From NCBI GenBank assembly GCA_002344975.1, contig DDUV01000008.1:1-64000 (forward strand): 64,000 nt of DNA, in the 5' to 3' direction. The notes beneath the pieces are model-generated. The model ran no database searches and was not told the origin of the DNA. It worked only from the letters and a program-made list of their open reading frames with translations. The DNA is from Saprospiraceae bacterium UBA2329. GTDB lineage: Bacteria > Bacteroidota > Bacteroidia > Chitinophagales > Saprospiraceae. Position numbers and translations under genes: made by a program. Positions 1 to 7,926 of the stretch are shown here, piece after piece; the first letter of the stretch is position 1, and each line of letters starts with the position of its first letter.

Positions 1-31
1 CGTTTACGAATCCTGTAAGGCTTCTCAAACG
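1..31. repeat. Degenerate hairpin repeat (CGTTTACGAA family)
   Basis: The first 31 bases match the reverse complement of the hairpin at 5542-5572 at about 25 of 31 positions. The arms are CGTTTACGAATCCT and AGGCTTCTCAAACG around a three-base loop, with 11 of 14 pairs kept. It is probably a decayed copy of a dispersed hairpin repeat and could end transcription of a gene left of the window. Confidence 0.45.
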
Positions 32-90
32 CTTTGCCGCCGGCGGCAGTTTGTGGCCTTGAAAAAGATGCTAAGTAGTTTCGAAAAACC

Positions 91-98
91 TATATTTG
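91..98 (+). promoter_or_regulatory. -7 box for the acyl-CoA dehydrogenase gene
   Basis: TATATTTG fits the Bacteroidota TAnnTTTG -7 consensus. It lies about 33 bases before the ATG at 131 and downstream of the alternative start at 53, so it supports the later start. Confidence 0.5.
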
Positions 99-130
99 CC
101 CCCCATTCACACATAAAAAACCTGACCAAC

Positions 131-1930
131 ATGGCCACGCAATACATCAGCACCCGCCACCTGCGCTTTTTGCTGCACGAAGTCCTCGATGCCCCGGCGT
201 TGCAACGTTTTCCTTATTTTGAAGCCTACGACCGCGATGCCTTCGACATGACGCTGGATGCCGCCAAACAAATAGGCGATACCTACCTTTTCCCATTTTA
301 TACGGCAATGGATAAAGACAAAGCCCATGTGGAAAACGGCGAGGTGAAAGTACATGCCTCCGTGCGACCGGCCTTACAAGCTTTCGGCGAGGGCGGCTGG
401 ATCAGTTCCACCGACAGTTTTGATGCGGGCGGGCAGCAAATGCCGCTCACCTTGTTCAACTCGGCGCTGATGATTTTTTACGCCGCCAATTCCAATACCC
501 CGCCGCACGCTTTCCTCACGCAGGGCGCCGCCCATCTGTTGCGCAGTTTCGCATCGGCAGAGTTGCAGGAGCGCTTTGTGCCGCTCATGTACGCCGGCCA
601 GTGGCAGGGCACCATGGCGCTGACCGAGCCGCAGGCGGGCAGTTCGCTGTCGGACATTGTGAGTACAGCCACGCCGCATCCCGACGGATACTTCCAGATC
701 AAAGGACAGAAAATTTTCATCAGCGGCGGCGACCACAACGCGGTGGAAAACGTGGTACACCTCATGCTGGCCCGCATAGAAGGCGCACCGGCGGGGGCCA
801 AGGGCATTTCGCTGTTTGCAGTGCCCAAGTTGCGCGATGAAGATGGCCAATTGGTTTCCAACGACGTCATCACGGCGGGTATTTACGGCAAAATGGGCCA
901 GAAGGGTTATGTGGCGGCGCACCTGCAAATAGGCGAAAACGACAACTGCCGGGGCTGGTTGGTAGGCGAACCGAATCGCGGATTGTCCTACATGTTCCAA
1001 ATGATGAACGAGGCGCGCATCGGCACAGGGCTGATGGCAGCGGCTACGGCATCGGGGGCTTATTATGCAGCATTGGAGTACGCCCGGCAGCGGCCGCAGG
1101 GGCGGCATCCGTCGAACAAAGACCTGAGCTTGCCGCAGGTACTCATCATCGAACATGCCGACGTGCGCCGTATGTTGTTGTTGCAAAAGGCCGTCATTGA
1201 GGGCAGTTTTGCGCTGTTGTTGCAATGCAGTTTATACGCAGATTTGGAAAAACACGCTCAGGGGCCGGAGCAACGCAAGGCGCATTTGTTGTTGGAACTC
1301 CTCACGCCCATCGCCAAGTCGTACCCCTCTGAAATGGGTACGCTGGCCGTCAGCAACGCCATGCAATGCCTCGGCGGGGCAGGTTATTGCGACGATTTTC
1401 CCATCGAGCAGTACTACCGCGACATACGGGTGAACGCCATTTACGAGGGCACCACCGGCATACACGGCCTCGATTTGCTGGGCCGGAAGGTGATGATGGA
1501 AAACGGCGAAGCGGCGGCACTCTTTGCACAGGAAATAAGCGAAACGGTGGGGCAGGCCATGCAGGCAGACACGCTGCGCAACATGGCCATTGCGCTGGGC
1601 GACGCGGCGGGCAATCTGCAAAAAGTGACCATGCACCTGTTCGGCATAGCCCGCAACGAAAGAGCAGAGGTATTTTTGGCCGATGCCACTTTGTTTTTGG
1701 AATACTTCGGCATCGTCACCATTGCCTGGCAATGGCTGCGAATGGCGGTGGCGGCTCAGCGCGCACTGCCGGATGCTGCGGGCGAGCAGGAAAAGGCTTT
1801 TTATGAAGGCAAAATCCTGACGGCACAATACTTCATAGAGTATGAACTGCCGAAAACCAAGGGCCTGCACCAGCGCCTGAGCAGCCCCGAACGCGTGACG
1901 ATGCGCACTGCTTCCGAGCATTTGGATTGA
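131..1930 (+). CDS. Acyl-CoA dehydrogenase, long AidB/DmdC-like type
   Basis: The 599-residue protein should oxidise an acyl-CoA thioester to the 2-enoyl-CoA with FAD as cofactor. The FAD/substrate signature MALTEPQAGSSLSDI lies near residue 160. IYEGTTGIHG, near residue 437, carries the expected catalytic Glu (about E439). The length of ~600 residues, the GDHN stretch and a C-terminal helical extension resemble the DmdC/FadE-like branch rather than 380-residue short-chain enzymes; the substrate cannot be told from sequence. An in-frame ATG at 53 would add 26 residues, but these lie upstream of the -7 box at 91-98, so ATG 131 is preferred. An MBL hydrolase follows 48 bases later and may be co-transcribed. 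Confidence 0.9.
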   Translation: MATQYISTRHLRFLLHEVLDAPALQRFPYFEAYDRDAFDMTLDAAKQIGDTYLFPFYTAMDKDKAHVENGEVKVHASVRPALQAFGEGGWISSTDSFDAGGQQMPLTLFNSALMIFYAANSNTPPHAFLTQGAAHLLRSFASAELQERFVPLMYAGQWQGTMALTEPQAGSSLSDIVSTATPHPDGYFQIKGQKIFISGGDHNAVENVVHLMLARIEGAPAGAKGISLFAVPKLRDEDGQLVSNDVITAGIYGKMGQKGYVAAHLQIGENDNCRGWLVGEPNRGLSYMFQMMNEARIGTGLMAAATASGAYYAALEYARQRPQGRHPSNKDLSLPQVLIIEHADVRRMLLLQKAVIEGSFALLLQCSLYADLEKHAQGPEQRKAHLLLELLTPIAKSYPSEMGTLAVSNAMQCLGGAGYCDDFPIEQYYRDIRVNAIYEGTTGIHGLDLLGRKVMMENGEAAALFAQEISETVGQAMQADTLRNMAIALGDAAGNLQKVTMHLFGIARNERAEVFLADATLFLEYFGIVTIAWQWLRMAVAAQRALPDAAGEQEKAFYEGKILTAQYFIEYELPKTKGLHQRLSSPERVTMRTASEHLD

Positions 1931-1978
1931 TGACGAAACTCGCAGCTCATAGCTTTTTTGGAACATTTGAGAATAAAT

Positions 1979-2881
1979 ATGAACGACATGATCCACACCC
2001 TCGATCTCCGCTTCAAAGGGCTGCCCGATACCATTGCCGCTTTTTTAGTGGAAACCTCCGACGGTCCTGCCCTCATAGAAACCGGGCCACATTCCACCTT
2101 CCCGTCCCTGGCGGAGAACCTGGCGCGATACGGCTACCGGCCCGAAGATGTGCGCCATGTGTTCATCTCGCACATCCACTTGGATCATGCGGGGGCGGCC
2201 TGGGCTTTGGCTCAGTTGGGTGCAAAAATATACCTGCATCCTGCCGGCGAGCGTCATGTAGTGAACCCGGAGAAATTGCTTCAATCGGCCAAAATGATCT
2301 ATAAAGATCAGATGGACGCCCTCTGGGGTGATTTACAACCTATTGATCCTCAGAACTTGGTAATTGCAGCGCATGGCGATGTATTTACCGTGGGAGAGAT
2401 AAATTTTACAGCCTGGCACACGCCCGGTCATGCGGTGCATCACATTGCCTGGCAGGTGGGCGACAGCCTGTTTACCGGTGATGTGGGCGGCGTCAAGATT
2501 CATCGCGGGCCGGTAGTGCCGCCCTGTCCTCCACCCGACATCAACGTAGAACAGTGGCAGGAGTCCGTCGCGCTCATTCGCAGCTTGCCGGTCGAGCGCC
2601 TGTACCTCACGCACTACGGCGAAATCACCCACATCGGCGAGCATTTGGACGTGTTGGAACAAACCCTGCTCGATTGGGCCAACTGGATGCGACCGTATTT
2701 TGAAGCGGGCGAAAGCCACGAAATCATCACTCCGCTCTTTGCAGAATACGTTCATAATCAATTGAAAAAGTACAATCTGAACGCCGAGGAGATAGAAATT
2801 TATGAAAATGCCAATCCGGCCTGGATGAGCGTGGCGGGGCTGATGAGGTATTGGAAGAAGCGGGAAGGGGCGTTCGGGTAG
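1979..2881 (+). CDS. MBL-fold metallo-hydrolase
   Basis: This ~300-residue protein has the metallo-beta-lactamase metal site: H65-x-H67-x-D69-H70 in SHIHLDHAG, a second His in HTPGH (about H147/H151), and FTGDVGG with the bridging Asp. It resembles the general glyoxalase-II/lactonase-like hydrolases; the substrate is unknown. ATG 1979 is chosen because the conserved fold begins at MIHTLDLRFKG, but ATG 1988 is also possible. The spacer before it carries GAAACTCGCAGCTCATAGC, a fragment of a word that recurs in the dispersed repeat at 17781-17981. The following 145 bases hold only repeat-like sequence. Confidence 0.85.
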   Translation: MNDMIHTLDLRFKGLPDTIAAFLVETSDGPALIETGPHSTFPSLAENLARYGYRPEDVRHVFISHIHLDHAGAAWALAQLGAKIYLHPAGERHVVNPEKLLQSAKMIYKDQMDALWGDLQPIDPQNLVIAAHGDVFTVGEINFTAWHTPGHAVHHIAWQVGDSLFTGDVGGVKIHRGPVVPPCPPPDINVEQWQESVALIRSLPVERLYLTHYGEITHIGEHLDVLEQTLLDWANWMRPYFEAGESHEIITPLFAEYVHNQLKKYNLNAEEIEIYENANPAWMSVAGLMRYWKKREGAFG

Positions 2882-2923
2882 GAACGGGTTTTGTTTTGGG
2901 TTTCAGGTTTCGGGTAGGAACGG
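2873..2923. repeat. Short direct repeat over a gene 3' end
   Basis: TTCGGGTAGGAACGG occurs at 2873-2887, spanning the stop codon of the MBL gene, and again at 2909-2923, a 36-base period. The following bases (about 2925-2950) contain GGCTACAAGCTGCAAGCCG, similar to fragments seen at 17.8, 48.2 and 62.7 kb. Confidence 0.6.
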
Positions 2924-3026
2924 CTGCCGGCTACAAGCTGCAAGCCGCGCTGAGTACCGCCCACCCCGCGCCACGGCGCGGCCACCGGGACACCTCGCGC
3001 TTAGCACCGCCAACCGCCTACCGAGT

Positions 3027-3269
3027 TCAGGAAGCGGGAAGCAGGCGACGCGCGGCTTCGGAAAGTTTTTTAATGATTTCCACGTCGAGAAGGAAGTATT
3101 TGGCCGATTTTTTCACCTTATTTTCTTCTTCAACCTGAACGGTATTGGAAGAATCATTCCCGGAAGGAACAATCGTTTCGGAGTTGCGGGTAGCCAGATA
3201 CGCGTAGCTGCAAAGACTGATTAGAAACAAGACTGCCAACAAAGTGATTTGAGCATTCGATTTTTTCAT
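3027..3269 (-). CDS. Small single-pass membrane protein, unknown
   Basis: An 80-residue protein starting MKKSNAQITLLAVLFLISL. It has one hydrophobic segment (about residues 8-26), then a polar Ser/Asn-rich stretch, an EEENKVKK charged patch and a C-terminal amphipathic helix. I do not recognise a family. An ATG at 3377 would add 36 residues before the hydrophobic segment; the shorter form is preferred because it puts the membrane segment at the N-terminus. Downstream of the ftsE-like gene on the same strand, 138 bases away. Confidence 0.5.
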   Translation of the reverse strand: MKKSNAQITLLAVLFLISLCSYAYLATRNSETIVPSGNDSSNTVQVEEENKVKKSAKYFLLDVEIIKKLSEAARRLLPAS

Positions 3270-3407
3270 GACAGATGTTTTGAGCAGGCGGTTTTTCAGC
3301 GAATCAAATGTAGCCTGTAAACAATTGAAATGGCCGTTTTGCTCGCTGAAATTGCATTTTCTTTCGATAGACAGCAAAAAAGACAGGCCGGGTTGGAAAA
3401 GGTTGCA

Positions 3408-4082
3408 TCAAACTTCTTCCACAATGCGGCCCTGAATGCACCGAATGATGCGCGCCGGAAAATTTTCGATGATGCGATAGTCGTGTGTTGCCACCAATAC
3501 AGCCGTGTTGTTGACTTGTGCCAGACGACGGAGTAATTGCAGAATTTCGTCGGAGGTGTCAGGATCGAGGTTGCCGGTAGGTTCGTCGGCGATGATGAGT
3601 TCGGGCTGATTGAGCAAGGCTCTGGCGATGACCACGCGCTGTTGTTCGCCGCCCGACAGTTCGTGAGGCATACTGTGCAGCTTGTCGGAGAGGCTCACTT
3701 TGGCCAATACTTCTTCGATGCGGTTGCGGATATCCTGCTCGTTTTTCCAGCCGGTGGCGCTGAGTACAAAGCGCAGGTTTTGGTCCACGTTTCGGTCGGA
3801 GAGCAGGTTGAAATCCTGAAAAACAACACCTAATTTCCGGCGCAAAAAAGGCGTTTTTTTGCGGTCCAATTGAAGCAGGTCAAAGCCGGCCACCTCACCT
3901 TTGCCTTCGCGGAGCGGCAGCGCGCCGTAGAGTACTTTGAGCAGGCTGGATTTGCCGCTTCCCGTTTTGCCGATGAGGTAGGCGAATTCGCCCTGAGAAA
4001 TGGTCATGGTGACCCCGCGCAACACGGCCTGTTGTTGTTGATAAATATTGGCATTGTTGAGCCGTACAATGAGGTTGCTCAT
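3408..4082 (-). CDS. ftsE: FtsE-like ABC transporter ATP-binding protein
   Basis: The 224-residue ATPase has Walker A GKTGSGKSS (38-46), signature LSGGEQQRV (~142), Walker B ELIIADEPTGNLD, and the switch His in VATHDYR. Size and motif spacing fit FtsE/LolD-type subunits; FtsE pairs with FtsX to control peptidoglycan hydrolases at the division site. No ftsX lies next to it here, so LolD-like or MacB-like roles stay possible. ATG 4082 is chosen over 4154 because a TACATTTG box at 4107-4114 lies between the two. The gene is divergent from the photolyase. Confidence 0.8.
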   Translation of the reverse strand: MSNLIVRLNNANIYQQQQAVLRGVTMTISQGEFAYLIGKTGSGKSSLLKVLYGALPLREGKGEVAGFDLLQLDRKKTPFLRRKLGVVFQDFNLLSDRNVDQNLRFVLSATGWKNEQDIRNRIEEVLAKVSLSDKLHSMPHELSGGEQQRVVIARALLNQPELIIADEPTGNLDPDTSDEILQLLRRLAQVNNTAVLVATHDYRIIENFPARIIRCIQGRIVEEV

Positions 4083-4106
4083 GGCGCGTTGTTTTGGAAA
4101 AGCGTA

Positions 4107-4114
4107 CAAATGTA
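4107..4114 (-). promoter_or_regulatory. -7 box for ftsE
   Basis: TACATTTG on the minus strand, about 24 bases before the ATG at 4082. Confidence 0.55.
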
Positions 4115-4210
4115 ATTCATAGTTTGTTAATGCAGCGTGTATTTTCGCAACCAACCCTGCAAGTTGTTGTTTAGCTTGCGATGAACGATTGTTGGCTAAA
4201 CAAACGCATT

Positions 4211-5569
4211 ATGCACCCACGCCGCGCTATTGTATGGTTCAGAAACGACCTGCGCATCCATGATAATGAGGCCCTTACGGAAGCCCTCCGCATGGCCGAT
4301 GAAATCATTCCAGTTTATGTCTTCGACGAAAGAATATTTCTGGGGCACACCCGCTTCGGCTTCCGCAAAACAGGGCCTTTCAGAGCCAAATTCATCATCG
4401 AAAGCATCAAAGACCTGCGGAACAACCTGCGGGCGCTCGGATCCGATCTGATGGTACGCATCGGGCAACCTGAAGAAATTCTCTTTCATCTGGCCAATCA
4501 GACCCAATCGAGCTGGGTGTTTTGCAACCGCGAGCGCACGCAGGAAGAAGTGGAAGTGCAGGATGCTTTGGAACAAAAGCTTTGGTCAACCGGGCGTGAA
4601 ATCTGGTATTGCCGGGGCAAAATGCTCTTTCACACCTCCGATCTCCCGTTTCCGGTAACGCATACGCCCGATATTTTTACCCAATTCCGCAAAGAAGTAG
4701 AACGCTTCACGCCCATTCGCGAGCCGCTGAAATCGCCGGGAGCCGGCGCCTTCAAACCTCTGACCGTACATTTGGAGTCAGGCAGCATCCCCGAATTGGA
4801 GGACGTGCAGCACGAAACCTTTGCCCACGACGCCCGCTCGGCGCTTCATTTTCACGGCGGCGAGACGTATGCACTGGAGCGGCTTCGCTACTACCTTTGG
4901 GATACCAACCTCGTAAAGTGTTACAAAGAAACCCGCAACGAACTGCTGGGCGGCGATTATTCTTCCAAATTCTCGCCCTGGCTGGCACAGGGCTGCCTCT
5001 CGCCCAAACAGATTTACCACGAGCTGAAACGCTATGAGGCCGAACGCGGCGCCAACGATTCCACCTATTGGCTATTTTTTGAATTGTTGTGGCGGGATTT
5101 TTTCCGGCTCACGGCCAAAAAACACGGCAACCGCATTTTTCTTCGGGGCGGCATCAAAGGCGAAGTCAATCCTCAATGGCGCGACGACATAAAAACGCTC
5201 CGCAAGTGGATCAACGGCCAAACCGGACAGCCTTTCATAGATGCCAACATGCGCGAACTGGCGGCTACGGGATTCATGTCCAACCGGGGGCGGCAAAACG
5301 TGGCCTCTTATTTGGTTAATGACTTGAAAATCAACTGGCAAATGGGCGCCGAATACTTCGAATCGCTCCTGCTCGACTACGATCCGGCCAGCAATTGGGG
5401 CAACTGGAACTATGTGGCCGGCGTGGGCAACGATTCCCGCGAAAACAGGTATTTCAATCCTAAAACGCAGGCCGAGCGCTACGACCCGAATGGCGTGTAT
5501 GTGAACTATTGGCTACCCGACCGCGCAACGCCCGCCGAACTCGTTTGCGAAACCTCAAAGGTTTCGTAA
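4211..5569 (+). CDS. DASH-type cryptochrome / deoxyribodipyrimidine photolyase
   Basis: A 452-residue flavoprotein. The N-terminus IVWFRNDLRIHDNEAL is the Rossmann-like photolyase domain that binds the antenna cofactor. The C-terminal FAD domain has SSKFSPWLAQGCLSPKQIY, STYWLFFELLWRDFFR and DPASNWGNWNYVAGVGND, wording characteristic of the cry-DASH subfamily. Family members repair cyclobutane dimers in single-stranded DNA using blue light. ATG 4211 (MHPRRAIVWF) is preferred to 4181 because the fold starts at RAIVWF. The stop codon lies inside a hairpin at 5542-5572. Confidence 0.9.
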   Translation: MHPRRAIVWFRNDLRIHDNEALTEALRMADEIIPVYVFDERIFLGHTRFGFRKTGPFRAKFIIESIKDLRNNLRALGSDLMVRIGQPEEILFHLANQTQSSWVFCNRERTQEEVEVQDALEQKLWSTGREIWYCRGKMLFHTSDLPFPVTHTPDIFTQFRKEVERFTPIREPLKSPGAGAFKPLTVHLESGSIPELEDVQHETFAHDARSALHFHGGETYALERLRYYLWDTNLVKCYKETRNELLGGDYSSKFSPWLAQGCLSPKQIYHELKRYEAERGANDSTYWLFFELLWRDFFRLTAKKHGNRIFLRGGIKGEVNPQWRDDIKTLRKWINGQTGQPFIDANMRELAATGFMSNRGRQNVASYLVNDLKINWQMGAEYFESLLLDYDPASNWGNWNYVAGVGNDSRENRYFNPKTQAERYDPNGVYVNYWLPDRATPAELVCETSKVS

Positions 5570-5572
5570 ACG
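5542..5572 (+). terminator. Hairpin overlapping the photolyase stop codon
   Basis: Arms CGTTTGCGAAACCT (5542-5555) and AGGTTTCGTAAACG (5559-5572) pair over 14 bases with one G-T wobble and a CAA loop. The TAA stop (5567-5569) is inside the right arm. It could terminate transcription, but no T-run follows. A decayed copy lies at 1-31, so it belongs to a dispersed hairpin family. Confidence 0.6.
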
Positions 5573-5580
5573 TAAAAACC

Positions 5581-5588
5581 TACCTTTG
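5581..5588 (+). promoter_or_regulatory. -7 box for the UbiA-family gene
   Basis: TACCTTTG, 24 bases before ATG 5612, directly after the photolyase hairpin. Confidence 0.65.
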
Positions 5589-5611
5589 CGCCCTCCAAAT
5601 ACAGGCCAACC

Positions 5612-6475
5612 ATGAAGAGTTATTTCTCGCTCATCAAGTTCAGTCACACGGTCTTTGCGCTGCCCTTTGCCATGCTGGGCTTCTTTCTTGCCGTGCGCCA
5701 CACCGATCAGGGCATTCCGTTTCGCCTTTTTTTGCTGGTGTTGTTGTGTATGGTCTTTGCCCGCAGCGCGGCCATGGCTTTCAACCGCTATTTGGACCGC
5801 GACGTGGACGAGCGCAATCCCCGCACCCGCAGCCGCGAGATTCCCGCCGGTGTCATATCGCCGAGCGCCGCCCTCAGTTTTGTCGTCATCAGCAGCGCGC
5901 TGTTTGTGGCCTGCACCTGGTTCATCAATCCCCTTTGCTTTGCACTTTCTCCGGTAGCGCTGGCCGTCATTCTCGGCTACAGCTACACCAAGCGCTTCAC
6001 TTTTCTCTGCCATTTTGTATTGGGTTTGGGACTGTCTTTGGCGCCCATCGGCGCATGGCTGGCCGTCACGGGCAGTTTCGAGGTCTTGCCCTTGCTGTAT
6101 TCAGCCATTGTTTTGCTTTGGGTTTCCGGCTTCGACATCATCTATGCCTTGCAGGATGAGGAGTTTGACCGTTCCATGCAACTCCGCTCCGTGCCGGTGG
6201 CTCTGGGCAAAGCCGGAGCGCTCCGTCTGTCGTCTGTGTTGCATGTTGTTTGCGCCGCGCTCGTCGTCGTTGCGGCCTGGCAATTGGAGCAGCATTACCC
6301 GGATTTCGGATGGCTGCACCGGGGCGGCGCGCTGGCGTTCATCGGCTTGTTGTTTTACCAACACACTTTGGTCAAACCCAATGATCTCAGCCGGGTCAAC
6401 TTAGCCTTTTTTACTACGAACGGCATTGCCGGGGTTGTTTTTGGGGGATTGGTAATTTTAGACTTATGGGTGTAA
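5612..6475 (+). CDS. UbiA-family aromatic prenyltransferase (MqnP-like)
   Basis: A 287-residue polytopic membrane protein of the UbiA superfamily, which joins a polyprenyl diphosphate to an aromatic ring. Two Asp-rich Mg-diphosphate motifs are visible: NRYLDRDVDERN (~57-68) and DIIYALQDEEFD (~174-185). About eight hydrophobic segments follow the usual pattern. The start MKSYFSLIKFSHTVFALPFA resembles the UbiA-like enzymes (MqnP) of futalosine menaquinone pathways. As Bacteroidota normally use menaquinone, a quinone-biosynthesis role is likely, but the acceptor is inferred. Own promoter at 5581-5588. Confidence 0.8.
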   Translation: MKSYFSLIKFSHTVFALPFAMLGFFLAVRHTDQGIPFRLFLLVLLCMVFARSAAMAFNRYLDRDVDERNPRTRSREIPAGVISPSAALSFVVISSALFVACTWFINPLCFALSPVALAVILGYSYTKRFTFLCHFVLGLGLSLAPIGAWLAVTGSFEVLPLLYSAIVLLWVSGFDIIYALQDEEFDRSMQLRSVPVALGKAGALRLSSVLHVVCAALVVVAAWQLEQHYPDFGWLHRGGALAFIGLLFYQHTLVKPNDLSRVNLAFFTTNGIAGVVFGGLVILDLWV

Positions 6476-6526
6476 CATTATCCCCTTATTTCCTATCTTG
6501 CTCCCCAATTAACCATAACATCCGAT

Positions 6527-7921
6527 ATGAAACTACAATTCTGCGGCGCAGCGCGCGAGGTCACCGGTTCTTCTCACCTGCTCACATTGGACAACGGCTT
6601 CAAAATCCTGTTGGATTGCGGTCTGTATCAGGGTTCTGCCAAAATGATGAGCGATTTCAACCCCAACTGGCTGTTTAAGCCCGGCGAAATAGACGTTCTT
6701 ATACTTTCTCATGCCCACATTGACCACACCGGGCGCGTGCCTTATTTGGTCAAATCCGGCTTTTCCGGCTCCATCCATTGCACCCATGCCACCCGCAGCC
6801 TCAGCGCGCTGATGCTCATGGACAGTGCCAAAATTCAACAACGCGACGCCGAATTTTTTAACAAGCGCCGCAAAGCAAGTCAGGCCGAACGCACGCCGCT
6901 CTACACCCCCGACGACGTGAAAGCTACCATGGAACTGTTCAACAGCTACAACTATGGCCGCTGGTTCAAAATTCACGAGGACGTAGAGGTGCTGTTCCGC
7001 GATGCAGGCCATATTCTGGGCAGCGCCAACGTGACGCTCAAGATTTTTGAAAACGGCAAAACCACTTACCTCGGCTTCACCGGCGATATTGGCCGCCCCG
7101 ACCGACCCATCCTGCGCGACCCGCAACCCATGCCCGAAGTGGACTACCTGATCTGCGAATCCACCTACGGCGACAAAGAACACCTCGAAGGCCCCGAAGA
7201 AACCGAGCGCTTCCTCTCCATCATTCAGGATACCTGCGTCAGGCGCAAAGGCAAAATACTCATTCCCGCTTTCAGCCTGGGCCGCACACAGGAAATCGTT
7301 TACATCCTCGATCAGTTGGAACACGCAGGCCGGCTGCCGCACATTCCGGTTTTTGTGGATAGCCCGCTGGCGGTGGACGTGACGGCGGTGTTCGGCGCGC
7401 ACCCGGAATGTTATGATGAAAATCTGCACGACTACCTCCAAATGGATTCCAATCCGTTCGGATTCAGAAGTTTGCAATACATTCGGGGCGTTGAGGAATC
7501 CAAGATGCTCAATGCCCTCGACGAGCCGTGCATCATCATTGCCGCCGCCGGTATGTTGAATGCGGGCAGGTCGCGGCATCACTTGTTCAATACGATGGAC
7601 AACCCGCGCAACACCATTCTCATTGTGGGATATTGCTCGCCCGATACGCCCGGCGGCATGTTGCGCAACGGCGTGCGGGAACTGAAACTATTCGGAGAGG
7701 TGAAACCGCTCAATGCCAAAGTAGAAATCATGGACTCCTTCTCCGCACATGCCGACCGCCGCGAAATAGTAGCGTTTTTATCTTCCCAAAAGCGCCGCCA
7801 ACCACACATTTTCTTGGTTCACGGCGAGCTGGATCGCCAGCAGAAGTTCAAAGAATATCTGGCTGAGCACGGCTTCGGGGATGTGGAAATACCCGAACTG
7901 GCGCAGGAGTTTGATTTGTAA
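6527..7921 (+). CDS. MBL-fold beta-CASP RNA hydrolase
   Basis: A 464-residue protein with the metallo-beta-lactamase core SHAHIDHTGR (HAHIDH ~62-67), the GDIGRPDRP metal motif, a beta-CASP insert with EST-YGDKEH, and C-terminal DSFSAHADR and LVHGE typical of CPSF73/Ysh1-like bacterial proteins (KH domain absent). Relatives are RNA endo- or exonucleases acting in the cytoplasm. It ends 5 bases from the convergent purB, with no room for a separate terminator. Possible weak -7 box TATCTTGC about 30 bases upstream. Confidence 0.88.
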   Translation: MKLQFCGAAREVTGSSHLLTLDNGFKILLDCGLYQGSAKMMSDFNPNWLFKPGEIDVLILSHAHIDHTGRVPYLVKSGFSGSIHCTHATRSLSALMLMDSAKIQQRDAEFFNKRRKASQAERTPLYTPDDVKATMELFNSYNYGRWFKIHEDVEVLFRDAGHILGSANVTLKIFENGKTTYLGFTGDIGRPDRPILRDPQPMPEVDYLICESTYGDKEHLEGPEETERFLSIIQDTCVRRKGKILIPAFSLGRTQEIVYILDQLEHAGRLPHIPVFVDSPLAVDVTAVFGAHPECYDENLHDYLQMDSNPFGFRSLQYIRGVEESKMLNALDEPCIIIAAAGMLNAGRSRHHLFNTMDNPRNTILIVGYCSPDTPGGMLRNGVRELKLFGEVKPLNAKVEIMDSFSAHADRREIVAFLSSQKRRQPHIFLVHGELDRQQKFKEYLAEHGFGDVEIPELAQEFDL

Positions 7922-7926
7922 TACGC

